From Pachyseris speciosa (Eukaryota; Cnidaria; Anthozoa; Scleractinia; Pachyseridae), in the NCBI GenBank assembly GCA_016490735.1, contig JAEMWC010000165.1, forward strand, positions 922,501 through 986,500: DNA of 64,000 nucleotides. The letters run 5' to 3'. The position numbers and the translations under genes are program-made. Below, one piece after another: positions 24,301 to 36,300 of the stretch. Position 1 is the first letter of the stretch. Each line of letters begins with the position of its first letter. The notes under the pieces are model-generated. The model was given only the letters and a program-made list of their open reading frames with translations, was not told the DNA's origin and searched no databases.

Positions 24301-27300
24301 TTTGAGAGCAGTTCCAAATATGGAAGTTGTGCCTGCAAGGGCTTGGGAATTAATGTAGGCTCAAATAGCCATGACTCGCAAACATTAACTTTTAATTAAT
24401 TTTATGCTAAAATTGCATTATAATTATTATTTAATGTTTTTACATGTTTATGATGTAGTTTAATTTATGTATTCACTATTTATCTTTTTGTTGTCTTGCA
24501 TTTAGCAACACACATTTTAAAAAATCCACAAAAATTAGTTACTCAGCACTGAAAATGTCTGAAAAGGGAGGCAGCTACAAATTCCTTGTATCTTGGGTAG
24601 AACTGAATGCATTGCAAGCTATAAATTATGTACATTGGAGTTTGACATCAGGGATTAAAATAGCAAAAAATTGTTTAAAAAAATGACTGTGCATCTTCTT
24701 TTGAAATGTCTTTCAGATGCAGAAGTAGTTGAACCTCCGAAGATTGTCTTTGGTGAAAAAGAACCTCTTGAAAATGAGACCAAAACCAACATTACAGATA
24801 TTTCTGCTTACGCTGTCTTCATGCGAGCTTTTCGAAAGTTTCATGATGGATCATTTCAAGTGTTAATCTCATACTGGCCAGCTGTGAGAAATAAAACAAG
24901 GGATGTCTTGGCATATGTTGGACTTGGTTCAGTAAGTTTGGAAAGTCTCAAGGGATGCTTTTTTTCCTGTTTGGGCAATTCAAGATGACTGTGGATTTGA
25001 CTGTTTTCTGTGAAGGGGATGATCTGAGCAGGGTAGAATTGACACATAATCAAAAGAATTTTCTGTATGCATACCATCAAAATGCAGTGTTAATGTTCAC
25101 TCCCAGAATCAAAATTCATTGTTGTTCCCTTTTACTGTCTCAATGTCAGGAGTACTGGTACCTCCCCCCACCCCTCACCCTAACAAAAGTTGTTTGTGAT
25201 TTATTGTACCCAGTAATAGTGGTTTATGACTACTTTAATTGACCCTTTACTACCCTTAAAAATATTTGCAATGCCTCCTTTCTGTGGTCATGATGTTGGT
25301 TCCATGAATTTCTCATCCTTGGAGACCCAGGGGCAGATAGTTGGGACGGGACAAAGATTCGGGACGAGCGAAAGTTTACAAGAAAGTCGGGAGAGCCCCT
25401 GGGAACATTTTTTATCGGACTTGTTCCAGAAGCTATTGAAATCCAGCTTCGTGATTGGGCGGAAATTTTCTTTCAAGGAATTTTTTTCTGCCCAATCGGT
25501 GATCAGCTTATATATCGCACTCCTTTCGTGACTCCTTACACCAACAAGTAAGCGGTCAATCTGCTGTCGACCATATTTTTATAGTGGTTCCACTTGTCTC
25601 ATCCCGACGTTCAACAGATTTATCCTACGAGGAACATTTTGGTGGCAAGGGACCCACAAAACCCAGAAGCAACAATCGGCTTAACTTGTAAGGAACTAGA
25701 AAAATCAAGATGAAGACTGACCGGAGGCATCGTAATCTTCACGCAAAGAACAGCACGTAACTTGGTCTCTTTCTCTGGTTAGGATCATTGTTGGTTGGTT
25801 TGGGCTTTTTCTCTGGTTTACTTACGGGCAGTGGGCCGCTCCTGAAACTCTTCGGGGCAATGAAATTTCTGTTGCACGGGCCAGACAACTTAACTTGTAA
25901 GGAACTAGAAAAATCAAGATGAAGACCGACTGGAGGCATCGTAAACTTCACGCAAAGAACAGCACGTAACTTGGTCTCTTTCTCTGGTTAGGATCATTGT
26001 TGGTTGGTTTGGGCTTTTTCTCTTGTTTACTTACAGGCAGTGGGCCGCTCCTGAAACTCTTCGGGGTGGTGAAATTTCTGTTGCACGGGCCAGACAACTT
26101 AACTTGTAAGGAACTAGAAAAATCAAGATGAAGACCGACCAGAGGCATCGTAAACTTCACGCAAAGAACAGCATGTAACTAGGTCTCTTTCTCTGGTTAG
26201 GATCATTGTTGGTTGGTTTGGGCTTTTTCTCTGGTTTACTTACAGGCAGTGGGCCGCTCCTGAAACTCTTCAGGGCGATGAAATTTCTGTTGCACGGGCC
26301 AGACAACTTTGCCGGTCGGGCGAGAAGCACGCAGCTCAGCGGTTTAATTTTTTGCTCACGAAATCAAACCTTGGAATTGACCGTCTCAGCTCAATTTCGA
26401 AAGAGACCATGAAAAGGCCTTAGAGAAAGTGTACAGTTCCACTGTGATCTATTGCAATGTTTTGGTTTTCATATTTTTTGACTGGTATCTGTTGGCCAAT
26501 ATGCTTTTCTTCCCAAGGTGTGCATAAAAATATGCAGATTGCCTTGCAGTTGTGATAATTACTAATTGTGTTGTACTGCACATGCAAGATGCATGGTAAG
26601 TTGCACAAGCTTTCCATGAACTCTTTTACCACAGTGGTGCTGAGCTCAGTTAAAAAGTTAATTTAAGTTTTAAAAACATGTTTTAGAGTGGGATTTTGCA
26701 AAACCTTACTGGAAACATTTACATTATGTTGACTGTGCTGCAACTTTTAGGTTGCAAAGTTTCAGATAAAGTTGTTGACAAGTTGATGCAGGATGTTTAG
26801 TGTCTTGCATGCACTCTTGTCTTTATAAACGCTCAAGTGTACCCATAACATAACAGTTATTAAATTCAATTTTTGCATGATACAGTTGTAGTTGCTGTGA
26901 TTGCTAAGCCAATGGTACACCAGGAAAGGATTTGATTTCTCCCATGAGACCACACCAATTTTGGAATGGGTTCTTCCTGTCACTGCCCTTTTCCTTGACA
27001 ATTTTTAAAACATGAGAGAATGCTTCCAGTTAATCAAGGAACCATGTATGTTTTCAGTTCCTCACATAGTGTAAATGCGTTTTGTGCTGAAAGACCCTCG
27101 ATAACCAGCTATTGACAAATCATTCTCAACTATAAAGTTAGTTCACTGAGTCAAGTATGGCTAAGTATAGTTAAATTATTTTAAGGTAGGTTTCAAATTA
27201 AAGAACACTACACACAAACCATACCCATAACCTGAATACAGTTACAAAATATGTTAACATGGTCACTCAAACAAGAAACTTTAGTACCTTCTCAGTAAGA

Positions 27301-30300
27301 TATCCCCTTTTAGATAAAGTGGAAACAAAAAAAACAATAAAATAAAACTAGAAGGGATTGTTATTTCATTTATTTTTTGTTTGTTCAGAAGTTTTCTTGA
27401 TAGTGAGATGTAACTTTAAATTCAAGTTTCCAATGTAATCTGTTTGGATATTGTAGTGATTATTTGTCACAGGCCTGACAGAATGTCAGAGTATTGGGAA
27501 ACTGATTTTGATTTGATAAATTGGTTTGTGATTTTGGCCTCCACTCTTTTCCACACAAAAGCAGCCCTCAAGCCCAATGACCTTAACCTGGTCTTTCATG
27601 ATTGTCATAATATAAGTGGATGGAGAGACAACCACAACTACGGGTAAATTGGATTTTCTTAGACCATTTCAAGGTCTCTCTCGAAATTGAGCTGAGCTGA
27701 GCTGAGACGCGACTTCGAGTTGATTGTAAGCAGTGGACGGTTCGATTTCGTGAGCAAAACAAAATTCAACGGCTGCGTTTCACTCACCCGATTGGTAAAC
27801 TTGCCTGGCCTGTGCAACAGAAATTCCATTGCCCCGAAAAGTTTCAGGAGCGGCCCACTGCCTGTGATTACACCAGAGAAAAACAAAAGCTCATACCAAA
27901 CAACAATTGTGGCCGAGTTGTCAACAATTCTTTGCATGAAGTTTACGATCTTCATTTTTCTAGTTCCTTACAAGTGATTTCTGCTTGAAGTTGAATTTGT
28001 CGAAATCTGGGTTTTGTGGGCCCCTTTCCACCATATCTTTCCTCGAAGTGTCATTACAGCGATCGATATGGCAGACAGCAGATTGGACGTTTGACCCTCG
28101 GTATAAGAAGTCACAAAAGGAGTGCGATATATAAGCTGATCGCCGATTGGGCACAAAAAATTCCTTGCCAGAAAATTTCCGCCCAATCAGGAAACTGTAT
28201 TTCAATGGCTTCTGGAACTAGTCCGATAAAGAAATGTTCCCAGGGGCTCTCCTGTCCGTCTTGTAAACTTTCGCTCGTCCTGAGTCTTCGTCCCAACCCG
28301 ACTCTCTGCCCCTGGGTCTCCGAGGATGTGAATTTCTCAAACTGGTGAGATGTGAGTGTAAAGGAACATGTACAGGTGCAACAATATGATCCCAGGCTAC
28401 ATGTTAAGTTGCCTACATGGTTTCATTAGCAACCTGTGCTTTAGGCAATTTAGCTGTCATGCCATGAGAAACAGCATTCAATACAAATACTCAAGACTTT
28501 TTGTTCATGTTTGGTAACTGTTCAAATCTTAGAGGATTTTCTTTCTCCCCAGATGTTTGAACAGCTGTGTGATGACCTGGCTTACGTGCATCCAGCAGTC
28601 CTCCTTGGGACATTCCTGTTTGGGACACTTGGGATCTTTTATTTCATGTGGTCACTCACTGTAAGTACTGTACATTTTCCATTTGTCTTCATTTGGTACA
28701 AAACCCATTTTATGCAACCTGTACTCAACTGCATTAGTGTGAACAATTCTTATCTGTTTTGAAAGACAATAAAAGAAATTTATTCTGAATCTTGTGACTC
28801 TCAAACAGAAGGATATAGAAAGTGCTCACTTTATCAAGAAGTCTGTGCTTGCTTAATTATGAAAGGTCTCAGTAAACATTTTGGTCTCATCAACAAATTG
28901 CAATTTGAAATTAGGACTTCCAACACTCCTTTACTGGCAAGTGTGGTTTGTAATCACTGTGTGCAGTAGGAATCATACTTCTGTCCATGTACTGTCCATG
29001 TACTGTCCATGTACAGTACCTAGAGTCAATAAGTCATCAGTAATTAATTGGCTTTGCAGATTTTCATTCTGAGGTACACATAGTGTTCAAAGCAAAACGA
29101 AAAAAAAAAAATTCAACATGAACACAAAGAAGAGTTATTAAGGGCACAAAATTTGACAAAACAAAAACCCTGAAACTCTGTGGCACTCCTATCATGATCA
29201 TTGGGTATATATATTGCAGGGATAAATTAAATTCAGGTAAAATATTTTTAACTTGGGTTGAATCCCAATCCCCTTTATCTCCTAACCCTAATTATTCATA
29301 ATTCATCTCCAACTTTTTCCTCAAAGATAGAGGTCTGCCCCCTATTGTGCTTGAAATTGATCTAAGAAGTGTGGACAATTTTTTTCGCATCATTTCCAGT
29401 GTTGAAAACTGGTGGTGCTTTCGATTTTGAATTGTGGATGATTCATTTCATGTTAATGCTATTCGTGTACAGGGATAGTCAAGGGAAAGAGATTTCAATG
29501 CTTTTTAAAGTTGTTTTGGCAAGTAAAAACTAATCCAGATGAGAACATATTACTTGTGCATTCAGCACATACATGTACACTCGGAAATAAATTTATGTTA
29601 GGTATGTACTCGGCACCACATAATTTTTTTTTTGTAGAGTTGCTCTTCTTGTTATTAACCAAAAACAATAGCAATGCTAACAACCCAAAAATAACACTGA
29701 AAATTGCTTAGATGGCCAGTTTTGAGGCTATGGAAATAAAGAATAATCTTTTAAATAGAAACCTCTAAACGGAAAATAATTAAAAATTACAACGATCAAA
29801 ATTATGTTGCATTTGACAGTTGGGAAGAACACGACATGGAGCTCAAGGACCTCATCTTAGGGGTAAGTGCTTAAAATAACACAGATGTACAAGACAACTG
29901 ACATGGATACAATTACATCATTGAGTGATTCTTTAAAGCTATCATACTTCTGCTTTACCTCAAGTCTGTATTACACATGAATACACCTGTATATAGGCCA
30001 ATCCCGCATTCCACTTCAGTGCATACGAACAATATCTCCAGAGCGATGTTGGGGTGGACATTTTCATACATTTGCTGTATTTTTGTCCACCCTGACCTCA
30101 ACTCGACGCCATTGTTTGTTGGAATGCGGGAAAGGTCTATTATCACCACTCTAAAGGGGCAATGTTTTTAGGTTTTAATTGTTGAGCCACTCAGGGCTGT
30201 CATTAGAAGCCGGCAACCAGCTTTTATAGCCAGCTACCATAGTAAAATCAGCCGGCTACTCTCAGTCTGAATATGAGTAAAACAACAGCTATAGGAAGAA

Positions 30301-33300
30301 TTGCTCAGTTTTTTACCGGCTACTTTCTCTGAGTGACCATTTTCTGAAAACCGTATTGACACCCCTGGCCACTGTCAAGAGGACTCGTCTGTCTTTTTTG
30401 GTTGTCTTGAAGACAAGTTTGTAAACTAACCTGGTTTTGCTCCTTGGTTCTTGAGCTGAATGTTGACATGCACATTCAATGAGAAAAATCACACTATTTT
30501 GTCTTGGAAAAAGACAGATTGAGACACTGTACCAGCAGCTACATGTAGTACAATAGGGGACTTTCAAAGACTATTAATAAAAATAATTATTATGGATTTT
30601 GTACAGGACCCTTAAGTTTAAAGCTTTGAAGAGCCCTTCATGTATGTGTAGTGACTGCAGGTGGGTAGTGGCCTTAGACAGCTGCATGCCCTTTTGGTTT
30701 CTGTGAGAAAAGCAGCAATCATTAATTATTATTGTTTGAAATAAAATGAGTATTATTCTGACTCATTAAAACACCCTAGTCATTATTAGTGAGGCTTGTT
30801 GTGGGTGCTGAACATTTTTCTGGTGTGATAATAACAGAAAGTGCAGCAGTTGTGTAGAAATTCAGATATTTTATTTTGTTGTTGTTGTTTTTGTTATGTT
30901 ATTGATTAGATGTTCTGAGAAGCCAGGATGCTAGGATTCGAATCTTAGAGGAGGAGGTGAAAACATCTGCGACGAAAGAACTTGAAGCCGTGAGTGCTCG
31001 CGATAAGGCTGCTAAGCAGGTAGGGAATAATATAAAATAACATACATACGGTATGTTGTGGTTCAATCTTATCTTTGGTTTAAATTTTTCCCCTTTTGTT
31101 TTAAACTAATTGTCATACATTACCATACAATACCTACCCAAAAACAAAGGGATAAAAAAAAACAAGGATAAAATTGAAACACAACAATTTAACATGAAAA
31201 AGACACCCCTGGTATTAACATATATTGTGCCTTGATGATCTCTACCTCATACAGTCAAACCTCGATTATCCAAACTATTTCCCCTGGTCCGAGATTTTAT
31301 CATGAATATTAACAAGGCATGATGAAGATCTCTAGAAACTTTCATTATGACATGTTTTAAATTTTGGCATTGAAAAGAGTGTTTGAAACAGGTTTGTTTT
31401 CCTTCTAAATAGTGAACGTTTTAGACTAAAGTGTTTGTATAAAGTTTGTTTGTACGATACAGTACACTACTGCATTAAATTCTGATTCCTAATTGATTCA
31501 GTTGTCTCATTTATATTCAGACTCTCGATTATCCGGACCCTCGATTATCCAGACAATTTACTCCAGTCCCAGATAATCAAAGTTTGACTGTAGTTAGATT
31601 TAATGCCTTAATGTCCTCCTGGTTTTTCTGTATAGGGAATGCTGTTTGCAGTTGAAGGACAATAATAATTTATTGCTCAGCTAATTATCATAATGATATT
31701 AGTTACTTCAGGCACACTCGAACTGTGTCAATAATTGAAAAAATGGGCTAGGTTTTGTATTTTTATTTTCAAGTTTATCAGAATAGTCTGCCATTGGTGA
31801 TTGAAATCTGGGCTCATTGTGATGTTAGCTTTCAAAGTCTGTAGATCACACTTGATCTCTCAGTTGAATTGCGTTCATTAATAAAAACAACTCTACCCTA
31901 AATTCACTTCTTAGATCCTGAGTGCATGATTAAATGATAATTGTAAACTGTCAGCAAACCTGGAAAAATGCTAGAAGTTACCCAATTAAAGAACAGCACC
32001 CCATGCAGTGTGGAGTAAGGGCTCCATGCAAGCACTTGTTTTCCTAACCTTCCCTGTAACAACCACTTGTGATAGAAAGGTGGTTGGATATGAATTTGGC
32101 TTGCCAATGTTAGGAAAGATTCTCAGATAATCAGTAGTACATGTACACGTATGTTACGTAAACGTAAAAATCGCTGATTACATGTATTTACAATTTTGAA
32201 AACTCAAGGTGGCTTTTCAAAGGCTAGTTGAAATTCTAGGAAATGTGTGGTTAAACAATGTACAATTGTACTGTTTCCATTATTAAAGTTTGATTTGTAT
32301 GGCTGCTGAAATTGCTATAATCTGTTTAACAAATCGACTGTGGTTTAGCGTTGTCTATACTCTTGTTGTGGACTCACGAGGCGCAGCCGAGTGAGTCCAC
32401 AGCAAATTTTGACCACTGTGATGACAAATATCGTTGTCGATAAGAGTATAGACAACGCTAAGCCACAGTCAATTTGTTTTTTACCACAATATCGGCATCA
32501 AAGAAAATGTTAATTTCAGAGCGCGAGCTGAAAAAAAGGGCTTTGCGCGACACGTTGACGCGAGCAGCGTTATCTAGACTCTTATAGACAATGGCAAATT
32601 AGCCAATAAGATTGTGCGATTACTGGCAATTGTGGTAAAATTTAATTTCTTTCTTACAGGTATCCATCATTAAACAGCAACTGGAAGATGGCCAAAGGGT
32701 GATGAACAGGATGAAGAAGGAACTAGAGAAATTACAGGTCTGTAAACAGTGCAATACTTGGTGAGGTCATGTATTTGTGGCAGATAATGTTGTCTACAGT
32801 CTCAGAAATTTACTGGCTTGTTTGTTCTAGTGGTAAACAAAGAATTGTTGCAGATAATTACAAGAAGGCTTAACGGACGAAATTCTTTTGCTGTTTGTGT
32901 TTTGTTAAAGTGTGTCTTCTGCTTTTATGTTTGGCAGGTGTTTGTGTGTGGTTAACAACTGCATCACTAGTGGAGGTTGGGTGCCTGGGATATCCAGGGG
33001 CTTCCACTTTTGGCAGCTAGCCCCTAGATTGAATAACACCCCCGTGGCTTGCACAACACCGTAACCCAGCCATACGCAACCATGCTGGGAAATCGCCACT
33101 AAGAAATCAGTGGACAGAAAAACCAAAAGGGGTGGGGGGTGGGGTGGATGCCAAAAAACAAACTCTACGGACCATGCAACACAACTCCTCACACTGGCAT
33201 GACAAATGCCACGAGAACGAAGGACGGACTACTACGCATGCGATTGCTGACCAACCCCTGACCGCTAGCAACACGGGTGCTCTTTGTTGTTAACTCCTTT

Positions 33301-36300
33301 AAATTGCATGTAAATGCATTTTATTTTTATCCTTAATTTAAATTTTCTCTTCCTTTGTTTTTGGGTATGGTAATGTATGGTAATGTGTGATATTTAGTTT
33401 AAAACAAAGGGCGAAAAAAATTTAAACAAAGGAAAAAAATTGAACCACAACATTTGCATTGCCTGTATTCAGAGGATTCCCAGATAAATTTTGCAAAAGG
33501 GTAAATGAACTGCTGAATGCAGAATTTGCAATATAATAGCCATCACCTAGTAGCCATAGCAGTCTCTTGCACTGTATCTAAATACCAAATGTTCACATTA
33601 TATTTAATGCAATGAATAGCATATTCATATCAGCCAAGCGGTTTCTTCGTGTAACTTTTTCTGTTACTTTCAACAGAAAAGGTATGAGGAGGTCAACGAG
33701 TATCTTGAAAGGGTGACAAGGGAAGCAGATGAATGCAGGGCACAGATCAGGGAAAAATCCGAGAGGATCTCAGAATATGAGAACCGGGTGAGAATATTTC
33801 ATGAAGTCCCATTGGCTTTTCTTTAAATAGTCAAGTCCTACAATGTAGTATAGGTGATAAATAGCATAGCTTGAAAATAGGGCTTCATGCAAAGGGGGCA
33901 TCAGATCCTCTTTTCTTTATATTCCATGAGCTTTTTGCAAAAGACGTACACAAATTAGTGAAATTCAAAGCACAAAACTGCATTTCTAAAGCAACAACCA
34001 GCCTGTATATGGTAGAACCTTAGAAACTCCATGTTCAGCATAATATAAACAGCACCACAAAAACAATATTACCCCACAATAGCTTTCATTTGAAATTGCT
34101 CACACAAGTTTACAACTGTAAGGGGCATGTTTATCCACAGACTCAAACATTTGAACCAAGTTGCATATCATAAAAAAGTCGCACAAGAAAGTACTGCTGT
34201 GTGGCATTTTACTTAGAATAAGTGATCATTCTGATGAGGCTTGAGTTTCTTCCACAGAAGCAAATAATAAAGTCATACTGTACAGCATAATAAACCTGTA
34301 TAGCAATGTGTACGTACAATGTGTATAAGTTCTGGTCAATGTCATTCATTTTAAAGGCTGCTCACAAGATTTTGAGATTGCAAGATTTTCCGTTGAGTGA
34401 AGGAAAATTGATTGAAATGCTTATCAACTGGTTTTTCTTTTTTTCCCCAGATTTTGGAGTGGCAAACCGAGATTGAAACCAAGCAAGATGAAATTGGAAA
34501 GGTAACTGATCAGAGTACTGCACTGACAGTGCAGTTGAAAAATTTGAGTGTCTTTATGAAGGAACTAGTCCTTTAAACTGGAATGAAACAACTGGTGAAA
34601 AATGAAATCACGTTCATTCGTTGGTTTGGGCCGTTTGTCTGTAAAAAAATCTCACATTGGGTTGTGGCCAAATATCTCTTACCAGGTGGGCAGGGTGAGG
34701 GGGCAATAGCATTATGCTATTGAATGCTGCAGAAAGAGAATGCCAGGACTTGAGGATACCCAATTTGAATTGTGTGGTATTTGTTCTCTTTTAGTTGGCC
34801 AGTGATGTGCAAGCAAAACAGATGGAATTGCAAGCCAGTCAGGAGAACATCAATGAACTTAGTGATAAAATACAGCAGGGAGATAAGGAAATCGAGAAGG
34901 TAAATGGAAAGCCTCGTGCTAAATTAATTTTCTGTTGTTTCCAGTTGTAGCAGCTGCATAATCAGCAAACTTGGCAGGAGTCCAATTCTTAGCACTCTTA
35001 TGACAGTTACCAAGTTTGCCTCTGTGTTTTCAATTGAAGGGTTTCATGCAAAACTATCCTAAGTGACGATTTGGGGTGAAAATGTTTTTGGCCTGTGTTT
35101 TCTTGAAAACTTAGTGCAAAAAAACAGGGCAATGTTTACCACGTGAAAACAAACCTGTATGCGAGAATTCAGCCATTTTGGAGCAAAATTTAAAAAGTCA
35201 CCAAAATCGTCACTATGAAAGTTTTGCATAAAACCCTTCAATTGTGGGATTGTCAGTGTCCATTCTCTCATTGAGAACATTGATAACCTCATAGGGATTA
35301 AAATGAACTTGAGTCACACAGGTCTACAATAAGAAAACTAAGGTCAACCTGTAGTGAGGGTTCTTTTTAAATCTGGGCCCAGTTTTTCAAACCATAATTA
35401 TGCTTAGCCTGGGTTCACGTGATTTGATTCGAGTTTAATTACTGTGCTAGGAAGATATTCCTACAAGATTTTTGCCATTGAATTTTGAATTGAACTTAAC
35501 TATACCTTGAGTGTAAAACTTGCTTTTAGAGACATTCTCAGTGAGAGAGATGAGAACTTAACTCTAACTTAATGTCTGGTCTTTTTTTGAACAGCTTGAA
35601 GGCTTGCTACAAGAGGCCAAGGACAGGTGAGATGTGGTTAAATTAACAACTATGCTAAATGATATGTGGTTTATGCTAGCTCAAAGTACTGCTGAATGAT
35701 GTTCTATTTTTTGACATGATTGCACTGTCAAAGCATACAGAACAATTACGACAAGTCAAGAATGAGAACCACCTTGTCATGAGTTGCGTGATCATTTGGT
35801 TTTGAGAGAAATTTGACTGTATAATCTTCTTTTGAAACAAACAATTTCTGATTATGTAAAATGGCTTGGTAAAGAATATCAGGGAAACAATGATCGGACC
35901 ATCACTGAAATTAGCATCCAATCCAGGCGAAACTTGTAGTGAAATCCCCCTAGGGGCCTTATCATGCTGCTGAGATCAGATGAGACTGCAGAAACTGTGG
36001 CACTCTGAGGCAATGTAACCGTCAGCATACCTTTTAAACATGTGGGAGTACTAAATAATAGTTTTGTATTAACATTACAGGAAACAGAGTTTGCAAGTGG
36101 AATTTGATGACCAGCTACTTCAAATGACTGAACTTCAACAGCAGTATAATTTCAAGTGCGATGAAGTTGAGGTACAGAAAACAGTTAGCTGTATTTTGCC
36201 CATGTTAGTATGGGACTTGTTTTACAGTGTGACACTAAAATAAAGCTCTTACTTACTTATTACATTTTCTAAAGTGTTGTTGTGTAGAAGGTTCCTGAGT

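Noticed and set aside
24671..24988. 105-codon ORF starting in intron 6
   Set aside because: Only its middle part (24717-24931) is exon. The first codons lie before the acceptor and the last after the donor.
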